From: Streptomyces roseofulvus
GTDB taxonomy: Bacteria; Actinomycetota; Actinomycetes; Streptomycetales; Streptomycetaceae
Assembly: GCF_039534915.1 (NCBI RefSeq)
Contig: NZ_BAAAWE010000001.1
Location: 992,001-1,056,000, forward strand
Direction of reading: 5' to 3'
Length of the DNA: 64,000 nucleotides
The notes beneath the pieces were generated by a model that saw only the letters and a program-made list of their open reading frames with translations, was not told the DNA's origin and did no database searches. The position numbers and the translations under genes are program-made. Each line of letters starts with the position of its first letter. Position 1 is the first letter of the stretch. This document shows positions 16,121 through 24,284 of the stretch, piece after piece.

Positions 16121-17299
16121 TCAGCGGCGGACGCGGGGCATGCCCAGACCGATCCAGGAGATGATCTCGCGCTGGATCTCGTTGTTGCCGCCGCCGAAGG
16201 TGAAGATCACGGCGGAGCGGTAGCCGCGTTCGAGTTCGCCGTGGAGGACGGCGCCGGGGGAGCCCTCCTTGAGGGCGCCCGCGGCGCCGACGACCTCCAT
16301 GAGGGCGGCGTAGGCGTCGCGGCGGGCCTCGGAGCCGTAGACCTTGACGGCCGAGGCGTCCTGGGGGGTGAGCGTGCCGTGGTGGACGGCGTTCACCATC
16401 TGCCAGTTGAGGAGCCTCATCGCGTCGAGGCGGGTGTGGGTGCGGGCGAGGGTGCGGCGGACCCAGGGGAGGTCGAGGACCCGGCGGCCGTCGGAGAGGA
16501 GGGTGTCGGCGGCCCAGCGGCGCACGTCGTGGAGGGCGCGGATCGCCATGGTGCCGTGGGCGGCGAGGGTGACGCGCTCGTGGTTGAGCTGGTTGGTGAT
16601 GAGCCGCCAGCCCTTGTTCTCCTCGCCGACCCGGCGCGAGACGGGGACGCGGACGTCGTCGTAGTAGCTGGCGGTGGTGTCGTGCGAGGCGAGGGTGTTG
16701 ATCACCGTGCACGAGTAGCCGGGGTCGGTGGTCGGCACCAGGAGCATGGTGATGCCCTTGTGGGGGGCCGCGTCCGGGTCGGTGCGGACCGCGAGCCAGA
16801 CCCAGTCGGCGGTGTCGCCGTTGGTCGTCCAGATCTTCTGCCCGTTGACGACGTACGTGTCCCCCTCGCGCACCGCGCGGGTCTTCAGGGCCGCGAGGTC
16901 GGTGCCGGCGTCGGGTTCGCTGTAGCCGATGGCGAAGTCGATCTCGCCGGAGAGGACGCGGGGCAGGAAGTACGCCTTCTGTTCGTCGGTGCCGAACTGC
17001 ATGATCGTCGGGCCGACCGTGTTCAGCGCCATGAGCGGCAGCGGGACGCCCGCCTGGGCGGCCTCGTCGAAGAAGACGAACTGCTCCATCGGCGTGAGGC
17101 CGCGCCCGCCGTACTCGGTGGGCCAGCCGACGCCGAGCCAGCCGTCCGCGCCGAGGCGGCGGATCGTCTCGCGGTAGAAGCGCTTCTGGGCGGCCGGGTC
17201 CCCGTACCGGCTGTGCACGTCCTCGGGGACGAGCTCCGCGAAGTAGGCCCGCAGCTCGGCGCGCAGGCGGTTCTGTTCCGGCGTGTACTGCAGGTGCAT
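16121..17299 (-). CDS. Acyl-CoA dehydrogenase (FadE type)
   Basis: A 392-residue flavoprotein with full ACAD architecture: N-terminal helical domain (HLQYTPEQNRLRAELRAYFA), FAD signature FAIGYSEPDAGTDLAALKT and IWTTNGDTADWVWLAV, middle beta domain, and C-terminal helices ending GGGNNEIQREIISWIGLGMP. The segment pattern resembles FadE proteins of sterol or branched acyl-CoA catabolism. The usual catalytic Glu position near the end reads GGGNNEI, so the base cannot be assigned. GGGAGG with a 5-nt spacer fixes the ATG at 17299. The promoter region has a KstR-like operator and an overlapping palindrome. No partner FadE is adjacent, although heteromeric FadEs are often encoded in pairs. Confidence 0.9.
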   Translation of the reverse strand: MHLQYTPEQNRLRAELRAYFAELVPEDVHSRYGDPAAQKRFYRETIRRLGADGWLGVGWPTEYGGRGLTPMEQFVFFDEAAQAGVPLPLMALNTVGPTIMQFGTDEQKAYFLPRVLSGEIDFAIGYSEPDAGTDLAALKTRAVREGDTYVVNGQKIWTTNGDTADWVWLAVRTDPDAAPHKGITMLLVPTTDPGYSCTVINTLASHDTTASYYDDVRVPVSRRVGEENKGWRLITNQLNHERVTLAAHGTMAIRALHDVRRWAADTLLSDGRRVLDLPWVRRTLARTHTRLDAMRLLNWQMVNAVHHGTLTPQDASAVKVYGSEARRDAYAALMEVVGAAGALKEGSPGAVLHGELERGYRSAVIFTFGGGNNEIQREIISWIGLGMPRVRR

Positions 17300-17350
17300 C
17301 CCGGCCTCCCGTGGCGGCTCCGTCGTCACTGGGCACGACGGCCGTCACGG

Positions 17351-17375
17351 TAGAACGTGTTCCACAAATGTGGAA
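17351..17375. promoter_or_regulatory. Overlapping KstR-like operator and second palindrome
   Basis: TAGAACGTGTTCCA (17351-17364) fits the TNNAACNNGTTNNA pattern of KstR-type TetR operators. TTCCACA (17360-17366) and TGTGGAA (17369-17375) form a perfect 7-bp dyad that shares its left edge. Both lie 52-76 nt before the acyl-CoA dehydrogenase start, in a gap that serves only this gene. Confidence 0.6.
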
Positions 17376-17450
17376 GGCCCGGGGCGCGACTCGCGCCGGC
17401 CCCGGCCCCGCTACGCGCGCGTGCCCGGACCGGGGCGCGCGGGTCGGACC

Positions 17451-17651
17451 TTACGGAAGGAGTTCGTCCAGGGATGCGCGGCCCTTCTCCGCCATCCGGC
17501 GCTCGGCCCAGGCCAGGGTCTCCGGCGTCACGTCCCGGCCGGAGGCGAGCACCAGGTCCTCCGCCGTGAACTCGCCCTCCGCGCCGGAGTGCAGCAGCCG
17601 GTCGGGCGTCGGTACGTCCCCCCGGGACATCTCGTCGGGCTCAGCGTTCAT
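17451..17651 (-). CDS. Small acidic protein nested in-frame at the end of the BTAD regulator frame
   Basis: A 66-residue reading frame (MNAEPDEMSRGDVPTPDRLL ... RASLDELLP) that shares stop and frame with the long regulator. The ATG at 17651 is preceded by GGAGGAGA at ideal distance, a much stronger ribosome site than expected by chance inside a gene. The preceding 30 residues of the regulator frame are a low-complexity Gly/Arg/Ala tail that looks like the natural end of such regulators. It may be a separate small gene whose upstream stop was lost, or an internal start making a free C-terminal product. The composition is acidic, the repeated pattern DLVLASG/ETLAWAERRM suggests two helices, and the function is unknown. 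Confidence 0.5.
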   Translation of the reverse strand: MNAEPDEMSRGDVPTPDRLLHSGAEGEFTAEDLVLASGRDVTPETLAWAERRMAEKGRASLDELLP

Positions 17652-20600
17652 GCCGTCTCCTCCAAGCTTCTGCGGGTGGGTCCCGGCACTGGCCATTCTC
17701 GTGTCCGCTCCCCCGCCCCGCATCCGGGCGCCCCGCGCGGGCCCGGGGCGCGCCGCCCGCCGCAGCAGGCCGGCCGCCGCCGTCACCGCGAGCGCCGCGC
17801 CCGCCGCGTACTCCGCGTCGTACGCCTCCGGGGCCAGCGCGGTCCGCAGCACCGCCTCCGCGCGGCGCCGGATCAGGGCCTCCGTCCGCGCGGTGTACGG
17901 GCGGAAGCCGCCGCCCCCGGCCCCGCCGGCCTGGGCGTCGTACGCGCCGAGCAGCCGGGCCCCGGTGCGGGCGTCGCCGGCCCGGCCGCGCCCGCCGAGC
18001 GCCCACGCGCCCGTGGCGAACTGGGTGACCAGGAGGTACGGCGCCACCATCCGGGCCAGGGTCTCCAGGTCGTCGACCGCGCGGGCGAGCCGGTCCAGCG
18101 CCCGGTCGTACGCGCCGTCGAGGCAGTCCACCCAGGCCCGCATGCCGCCCACGAGCCCCCAGAACAGGGCCGGCGTGTGGTCGCCGAACTCCGTCTCCGC
18201 CCGGCCCAGCTGCTCCTGCGCGAGACCGGTGCGGCCGGTGTGCGCGTAGTGCTGGGCGAGCAGCAGCCGACCGCTGCCCGCCGCCTCGGCGCCCCACTGG
18301 GCGGCCTCCTCCGCGGCCTGGGCGAGCAGCCGCTCGGCCTCCGCGTCGCCGGGCCGCAGCCGGAGCCGTACGGCCGCGAGGCGGGCGGTGAAGACCGGCA
18401 CCTGGGAGCGGGCCCCGGCGTCCCCGGCCGCGGCGGCGGCCCGGCCGAAGTCGGCGGCGGCCTCGGCGAGCCGTCCGGCGCGCTCGTACGCCTCGCCGCG
18501 CGCCGCCAGGGACTCGGCGGTGCCCCAGGCGTCGCCGGCCTCCTCGAAGAGGGCCAGGGCCTCGGCGGCCTCCTCCGGCCCGTCGCCGGCCAGCCTGGCC
18601 CGCATGAGCAGCGCGAAGGCCAGGTCCCAGGGCTCGCCGTCGGCGCGGCAGGCGGCCACGAGGAGCGAGAGGGTCTCGTCGAGGCCGGTCAGCGCGCCCG
18701 TCATCAGCCGGGCGAAGAACCAGACGGTGCCGGGCTGGCGGCAGATCTGCGGCAGGCCGGGCCGGTAGGCGGCGACGATGCCGCCGAGCCGGGCCCGCAG
18801 CTCGGCCTCCCGTTCGAGGGCGGTGGCGCCCGATCCGCCCTGGGCGGCCAGCGCGTACAGGCGGACGCCGCGCCGGGCCTCGCGCAGCCGCTCCCCGGTC
18901 CACGGCGGCGGCACGTCGTGGCAGCGGCCGGGGAAGGGCTCGGCGGGCGGGGCGGTCGGGCCGAACGGATCGGGGCCGAAGGCGCCCGCGGCGGCGGACC
19001 AGGTGCGGGAGTCGTGCTGGTGGTTCCGGAGCTGCCAGAACCAGGAGAGGGAGTGGACCAGACACAGGAGCTCCTGCTCCGCCCCGGCCGCCTGCGCGGT
19101 GCGCAGGGCGGTGCTCAGGTTGTCGTGCTCGCGCTCGAAGAGGGCGAGCGTGACGGCCTGCCGGGGCCCGCGGAGGTCCGGGTCCCGGGTGCGGGCGAGT
19201 TCGCGGTAGTACGTCAGGTGGGCCCGTTCGACGGCCGCCCGCTCCCCCGCCTCGTCCAGCCGCTCACCCGCGTACTCCGCCACCGTCTCCAGCAGCCGGA
19301 ACCGCATCCCCGACTCCTCCGGCGCCGACACCACCAGCGACTTGTCCACCAGCGCACCCAGCACGTCCAGGACATCCACCCCCTCCGCACCCGCGCACAC
19401 CGCCTCCGCCGCCTCCAGATCACACCCGCCCGTGAACACCGCCAGCCGCCGCAGCACCGCCCGCTCCGGCCCCTCCAGCAACTCCCACGACCAGTCCACC
19501 ACCGCCCGCAGCGTCTGCTGCCGCGGCAACACCGTCCGCGCCCCCGACGACAACAACCGGAACCGGTCGTCCAGCCGCGCCGCGATCTGCCCCACCGACA
19601 ACACCCGCAACCGCGCCGCCGCCAGCTCGATCGCCAGCGGCAACCCGTCCAGCCGCCGCACCACCTCCCGCGCCGCCCCCAGGTCCTCCCCCACCACGAA
19701 CCCCGGCCGCGCCGCCGCACCCCGCTCCCCCAGCAACCGCAACGCCGTCCCCTCCGGCAACGGCCCCAACGGCCGCAACCGCTCCCCCGGCACCCCCAAC
19801 GGCTCCCGGCTCGTCGCCAGGATCCGCACCCCCGCACACCGCGCCAGCACCGACTCCGCCAACCGCGCCGCCGCCCCCACCACATGCTCACAGTTGTCCA
19901 GAAGCAACAGCATCCGCCGCCCCGCACAGAACTCCACCAGCCGGGAGAGCGCGTCGCCGCCGAGGAGTTCGCCGGCGCCGCGGAGCAGCGTCTCGCGGGC
20001 GCCGAGGGCGGTGAGGACGGCCTCGGGCACCTCGGACTCCTCGCGTACGGAGGCGAGTTCGGCGAGGTGCACGGCGCCGTCGCCGGGGTACGCCTCCGCC
20101 GCCTCCAGGGCGAGCCGGGTCTTGCCGACGCCGCCGGGTCCGAGCAGGGTCACCAGCCGGGCGGACGCCAACTCGGCGCCGAGAGCGGCCAGTTCCTCAT
20201 CGCGCCCGATGAAGGAGGTGAGGCGGGCGGGCAGCGGCGGGGCAGGCCGCCCGGCCGCCGGGGGCGGGGCCGCGCCGGCGAGCAGCTCCTCGTGGAGGGC
20301 GCGCAGTTCGGGGCCGGGGTCGGCGCCGAGCCGGTCGGCGAGGGTCCGGCGGACCTCCTCGTACGCGGCCAGCGCCTCGGCGGCCCGGCCGGTGTCCCGC
20401 AGCGCCCGGATCCGCAGGGCCTGCAACGGCTCGTCCAGCGGCCGCCCGGCACACAGCGCCGTGAGCGGGGCGAGGGCGTCGGCGGCCCGGCCGAGGGCGA
20501 GGTCGGCGGCGAGGCGGTCGCGGCGGGCCCCGGCGTGCCGCTGCTCGACGCGCAGGACCAGCGGGTCGGTCGCCCGGTCGGGCAGGTCGGCGAGGGCCGG

Positions 20601-21017
20601 CCCGGCCCACAGCCCCAGGGCCTCGTCGAGCAGCGCCGCAGCCCGCCCGGCGTCCCCGGCGGCCAGCGCCGCCGACCCGTCCGCCGCCAGCCGCTCGAAC
20701 CGGAACAGGTCGACGTCCTCCCGCTCCGCCCCCAGCCGGTACCCGCCCGGCACGGAGACGACCGTGCCGGTGCCGAGGGCCCTGCGGAGCCGGGCGACGA
20801 GGGCCTGGAGCGCGGCCGCGGGGTCCTCGGGGCCGGTGTCGTCCCCGGCCCACACCCGGTCGGCGAGGGCGGCCGGCGTGACGGGCCGGCCCCCGGCGGC
20901 GGCGAGGGCGGCGAAGAGGGCGGCGAGGCGGGCGCCGCGCACCGGGCCCTCCGTGCCGTCGGCGTGCGGGGCACGGCCGGGACCGAGGACGCGGTAGCGA
21001 GGCTGCACCCGCCCCAT
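17451..21017 (-). CDS. BTAD/NB-ARC transcriptional regulator (AfsR-like)
   Basis: An 1188-residue regulator. Residues about 1-95 are an OmpR-type DNA-binding domain (YRVLGPGRAPHADG ... TVVSVPGGYRLGAEREDVDL). Residues 100-245 are the bacterial transcriptional activation domain, 265-560 an NB-ARC ATPase with P-loop GPGGVGKTRLALEAAEA and LLLLDNCEH, and about 600-1110 TPR-like helical repeats. Such proteins activate secondary-metabolite or stress genes in response to signals sensed by the ATPase-TPR part. The start (MGRVQPRYRVLG) has only a weak GGGG upstream and lies 123 nt from the divergent phosphatase. Bases about 19235-19945 show a sharp change in synonymous codon choice. The C-terminal 66 residues may be a separate gene. 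Confidence 0.85.
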   Translation of the reverse strand: MGRVQPRYRVLGPGRAPHADGTEGPVRGARLAALFAALAAAGGRPVTPAALADRVWAGDDTGPEDPAAALQALVARLRRALGTGTVVSVPGGYRLGAEREDVDLFRFERLAADGSAALAAGDAGRAAALLDEALGLWAGPALADLPDRATDPLVLRVEQRHAGARRDRLAADLALGRAADALAPLTALCAGRPLDEPLQALRIRALRDTGRAAEALAAYEEVRRTLADRLGADPGPELRALHEELLAGAAPPPAAGRPAPPLPARLTSFIGRDEELAALGAELASARLVTLLGPGGVGKTRLALEAAEAYPGDGAVHLAELASVREESEVPEAVLTALGARETLLRGAGELLGGDALSRLVEFCAGRRMLLLLDNCEHVVGAAARLAESVLARCAGVRILATSREPLGVPGERLRPLGPLPEGTALRLLGERGAAARPGFVVGEDLGAAREVVRRLDGLPLAIELAAARLRVLSVGQIAARLDDRFRLLSSGARTVLPRQQTLRAVVDWSWELLEGPERAVLRRLAVFTGGCDLEAAEAVCAGAEGVDVLDVLGALVDKSLVVSAPEESGMRFRLLETVAEYAGERLDEAGERAAVERAHLTYYRELARTRDPDLRGPRQAVTLALFEREHDNLSTALRTAQAAGAEQELLCLVHSLSWFWQLRNHQHDSRTWSAAAGAFGPDPFGPTAPPAEPFPGRCHDVPPPWTGERLREARRGVRLYALAAQGGSGATALEREAELRARLGGIVAAYRPGLPQICRQPGTVWFFARLMTGALTGLDETLSLLVAACRADGEPWDLAFALLMRARLAGDGPEEAAEALALFEEAGDAWGTAESLAARGEAYERAGRLAEAAADFGRAAAAAGDAGARSQVPVFTARLAAVRLRLRPGDAEAERLLAQAAEEAAQWGAEAAGSGRLLLAQHYAHTGRTGLAQEQLGRAETEFGDHTPALFWGLVGGMRAWVDCLDGAYDRALDRLARAVDDLETLARMVAPYLLVTQFATGAWALGGRGRAGDARTGARLLGAYDAQAGGAGGGGFRPYTARTEALIRRRAEAVLRTALAPEAYDAEYAAGAALAVTAAAGLLRRAARPGPARGARMRGGGADTRMASAGTHPQKLGGDGMNAEPDEMSRGDVPTPDRLLHSGAEGEFTAEDLVLASGRDVTPETLAWAERRMAEKGRASLDELLP

Positions 21018-21139
21018 TCTGCCCCGGCCGCCGGCCCGCCCCGGTGCCGCTCCGGGGCACCTCCGGCAGGGCGGCGCGCGGGCGCCACGCCGTGCCGCAG
21101 CCATGGCGTCGGCGGGGTGCGGGTTCGACAATGGGGAGG

Positions 21140-23221
21140 ATGACCGACGACGATCCGCGAGGGCACGGTGGCGGGATCGGGCCCGCCGAGTGGCTCGCCA
21201 TGAACCGGACCGGCAGCTTCGACTGGGACCTCGACACGGGCACCATCGATGTCGACGCGTCCGGGCTGCTGGTCTTCGGCGTGTCCCCGGACGGGTTCGA
21301 CGGGCGGCCGGCGACCCTGGTGGAGCGGCTCGAACCGGCGGAGCGGACGCGTCTGGACCGGGTGGTGCGGGCGGCGGTGACCGGTGGTGACGCCTCGTAC
21401 AGCACTCATTTCCCGATCCCTCAGGACGACGGGACACCCCATTGGACGCATGTGCTGGCGCGGATCCTGCGGGACGGGGACGGGCGGGCGCACCGGATCG
21501 TGGGGGCGGTGCGGGACACCACGGCCGAGGTGGCGCACGCGGCCTTCGTGCAGCAGCTGGAGAAGCGCCGCGAGATGCAGACGAGCATCGTCGAACGGAC
21601 CACGCACGCGCTGTCGCGGGCCGTCACGGTGGACGACGTGACGGCCGCGCTCACCGGGCCGGGCGGGCTCGCGCGGCTCGGCGCGGACGGGCTGGCGCTG
21701 GGTCTGGTCGAGAACGGTTCGCTGAACGTGATCGCGCTGAGCGGCGACTCCCTGGACGTGCTGGACGGGCTGCGGACGCGGCGGCTCGACCACGGACTGC
21801 CGCTGGCGGACGCGGTGCTGAGCGGCCGGCCGCGGTTCGTGTCCTCCTTCGCCTCGCTGGGGCGGGACTTCCCGGAGCTGGCGCCGTATCTGGAGCGGCT
21901 GCCGTTCCGCGCGGCCTGCTATCTGCCGCTGGTGGCGCAGGCGCGTTCGCTGGGCGGGATGGCGCTGTTCTACCGGGGGCGCACGGCGTTCACGGCCGAC
22001 GAGCGGAACCTGGCCCTCGGCCTCGCGGCGATCGTCGCCCAGTCGCTCCAGCGGGCGATCCTCTTCGACGAGGAGCGGGAGCTGGCCACCGGCCTGCAGG
22101 CGACGATGCTGCCGCGCCGGATCCCGGAGATCTCCGGCGGGGAGATCGCGGTCCGCTACCACGCGGCGTGGAGCGGCAGGCAGGTCGGCGGGGACTGGTA
22201 CGACGTGATCGCGCTGCCGCGCGGCCGGGTGGGGATCGTCGTCGGCGACGTGCAGGGGCACGACACCCACGCGGCGGCGATCATGGGCCAGTTGCGGATC
22301 GCGCTGCGGGCGTACGCGGGTGAGGGCCACGCCCCGGCCACGGTGCTCGCCCGGGCCTCCCGCTTCCTCGCGGAGCTGGACACCAACCGCTTCGCGACCT
22401 GCACCTACGCACAGGTGGATCTGGCGAGCGGGACCGTGCGGGCGGTGCGGGCCGGGCATCTGGGGCCGCTGATCCGGCACACCGACGGGCGGGTGGGGCA
22501 GCCGAAGCTGCGCGGCGGGATGCCGCTCGGGCTGGCCACCGTGTTCGGCGAGGAGGAGTTCCCTGAGACCCGGCTCGACCTGGTGCCCGGCGAGACGCTG
22601 GTGCTGTGCACGGACGGTCTGGTGGAGCAGCCCGGCACCGACATCGAGGCGGGGCTCGCGGCCCTGTCGGAGGCGGTGGGCAGCGGGCCTCCGCAGGCGG
22701 AGGCGCTGGCCGACCACCTGTCGGAGCGGCTGTGGGAGCGGTGGGGGTCGGGGGACGACGTGGCGCTCCTGGTGCTGCGGCGGAGCCCGGACCCGGGGAC
22801 GCCGCGCGCGCCGCGCATCCACCAGTACATCCACCAGGCCGATCCGCAGGGGCTCTCGGACGCGCGGGCGGCGGTGGGGCAGGCGCTGCGGGACTGGGGG
22901 ATGCCGGAACTCGCCGACGACGCCGAGCTGTTGACGGGCGAGCTGCTGGTGAACGTGCTGCTGCACACCGAGGGCGGGGCGGTGCTCACCCTGGAGGTGC
23001 TGCCGGAGCCGGTGCGGCGGGTGCGGCTGTCGGTGCAGGACCGGTCGAGCGCGTGGCCCCGTCGGCGGACGCCGGGCGAGGCGGCGACGTCGGGCCGGGG
23101 GCTGCTCCTGATGGACGCGCTGGCGTCCCGCTGGGGGGTGGAGCCGCGCGGCGAGGGCAAGGCGGTGTGGTGCGAGATCGGTCCGGCGCCGGTGGGCGCG
23201 GACGCGTCGGGCGGCGGCTGA
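21140..23221 (+). CDS. PAS-GAF-PP2C(SpoIIE)-HATPase phosphatase
   Basis: A 693-residue signalling protein. Order: PAS-like domain (about 15-135, NRTGSFDWDLDTGTIDVDA), GAF-like domain (about 160-310), SpoIIE-type PP2C phosphatase (about 325-545) with metal-binding motifs VGGDWYD, VGDVQGHD and VLCTDGL, and an RsbW-like histidine-kinase-type ATPase (about 570-680, LLTGELLVNVLLHT and GRGLLLMDALA). Such proteins dephosphorylate anti-anti-sigma factors and may also bind them, controlling alternative sigma factors. The PAS and GAF domains presumably sense a small ligand. GACAAT (21127-21132) ends 7 nt before ATG 21140, fitting a leaderless start; ATG 21131 is an in-frame alternative. It is divergent from the BTAD regulator. 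Confidence 0.93.
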   Translation: MTDDDPRGHGGGIGPAEWLAMNRTGSFDWDLDTGTIDVDASGLLVFGVSPDGFDGRPATLVERLEPAERTRLDRVVRAAVTGGDASYSTHFPIPQDDGTPHWTHVLARILRDGDGRAHRIVGAVRDTTAEVAHAAFVQQLEKRREMQTSIVERTTHALSRAVTVDDVTAALTGPGGLARLGADGLALGLVENGSLNVIALSGDSLDVLDGLRTRRLDHGLPLADAVLSGRPRFVSSFASLGRDFPELAPYLERLPFRAACYLPLVAQARSLGGMALFYRGRTAFTADERNLALGLAAIVAQSLQRAILFDEERELATGLQATMLPRRIPEISGGEIAVRYHAAWSGRQVGGDWYDVIALPRGRVGIVVGDVQGHDTHAAAIMGQLRIALRAYAGEGHAPATVLARASRFLAELDTNRFATCTYAQVDLASGTVRAVRAGHLGPLIRHTDGRVGQPKLRGGMPLGLATVFGEEEFPETRLDLVPGETLVLCTDGLVEQPGTDIEAGLAALSEAVGSGPPQAEALADHLSERLWERWGSGDDVALLVLRRSPDPGTPRAPRIHQYIHQADPQGLSDARAAVGQALRDWGMPELADDAELLTGELLVNVLLHTEGGAVLTLEVLPEPVRRVRLSVQDRSSAWPRRRTPGEAATSGRGLLLMDALASRWGVEPRGEGKAVWCEIGPAPVGADASGGG

Positions 23222-23231
23222 GGAGCCGGTC

Positions 23232-24260
23232 ATGGACCCTGTGGCGGCGTTGAACCGGATCGCGTTCCTGCTGGAGCGCGGCGGCGGTCCGGCCTATCGG
23301 GCGCGGGCCTTCCGTACGGCCGCGGCGGCGGTGGAGGCGCTGCCGGCGGGCGAGGTCGAACGGCGGGCCGCGGCGGGCACGCTGGAGTCCCTGAAGGGGG
23401 TCGGGCCGAAGACGGCCGGGGTGGTGCGGGAGGCGCTGGAGGGCCGGGTGCCGGACTATCTGGCCGAACTGGAGAGGAGGCTGGCGGAGTCGCTGGAGGT
23501 GGAGCCGGCCGAACCGGGCGGCGGGCGGGAGCTGCGGGCGGCGCTGCGCGGCGACTGCCACCTCCACTCGGACTGGTCGGACGGCGGGGCCTCGATCGGG
23601 GCGATGGGGCGCGCGGCGATCGAGATGGGCCACGACTGGGCGGTGCTGACGGACCACTCGCCTCGGCTGACCGTGGCCCGCGGGCTGTCGCCGGAGCGGC
23701 TGCGCGAGCAACTGGACGTGGTGGCGGAGCTGAACGAGGAGTGGGCGCCCTTCCGGCTGCTCACCGGCATCGAGTGCGACATCCTCGACGACGGCTCGCT
23801 CGACCAGGAGCCCGAACTCCTCGACCGGCTCGATCTGGTGGTGGGGTCGGTCCATTCCAAGCTGCGGATGGACGCGCGGGCGATGACCCGGCGGATGGAG
23901 GCCGCGGTGCGGAACCCGCTGATGGACGTCCTCGGCCACTGCACCGGACGGCTGGTCGCGGGCGGGCGGCTGCGTCCCGAGTCGGAGTTCGACGCGGAGC
24001 GGGTGTTCGCGGCCTGCGCGGAGGCGGGGACGGCGGTGGAGATCAACAGCCGTCCGGAACGGCTCGACCCGCCGCGACGGCTGCTGCGGCTCGCCGTGGA
24101 GGCGGGGGCGTACCTGGCGGTCGACACGGACGCGCACGCGCCGGGTCAGCTGGCGTGGCAGATCATCGGCTGCGCGCGGGCGGAGGAGTGCGGCGTACCG
24201 GCGGAGCGGGTGATCAACACATGGGACGCGGACCGGCTGCTGGCGTGGACGCGGGAGTAG
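23232..24260 (+). CDS. PHP-domain phosphoesterase with helix-hairpin-helix N terminus
   Basis: A 342-residue protein resembling the C-terminal half of PolX. Residues 1-70 carry a helix-hairpin-helix DNA-binding segment (LESLKGVGPKTAGVVREALE). Residues about 105-335 are a PHP metal-dependent domain with motifs CHLHSDWSDG, LTDHS, GIECDIL, VVGSVHS, VLGHCTG and DTDAHAP, all carrying the expected His/Asp/Glu ligands. The polymerase part of PolX is absent, as in several actinobacterial homologues. It likely hydrolyses phosphodiester or histidinol-phosphate-like substrates, and a DNA repair role is plausible but unproven. GAGGAG lies 8 nt before the ATG; the gene follows the phosphatase stop by 10 nt, so they are probably cotranscribed. 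Confidence 0.9.
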   Translation: MDPVAALNRIAFLLERGGGPAYRARAFRTAAAAVEALPAGEVERRAAAGTLESLKGVGPKTAGVVREALEGRVPDYLAELERRLAESLEVEPAEPGGGRELRAALRGDCHLHSDWSDGGASIGAMGRAAIEMGHDWAVLTDHSPRLTVARGLSPERLREQLDVVAELNEEWAPFRLLTGIECDILDDGSLDQEPELLDRLDLVVGSVHSKLRMDARAMTRRMEAAVRNPLMDVLGHCTGRLVAGGRLRPESEFDAERVFAACAEAGTAVEINSRPERLDPPRRLLRLAVEAGAYLAVDTDAHAPGQLAWQIIGCARAEECGVPAERVINTWDADRLLAWTRE

Positions 24261-24284
24261 CCGGGCACGCGGCGGGGTCCGGCG

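Noticed and set aside
17283-21143. A 1286-codon plus-strand frame opposite the BTAD regulator
   Set aside because: It has Gln/Arg/Pro-rich composition, and repeated basic segments arise from the changed codon use of the regulator. No domain is recognisable.
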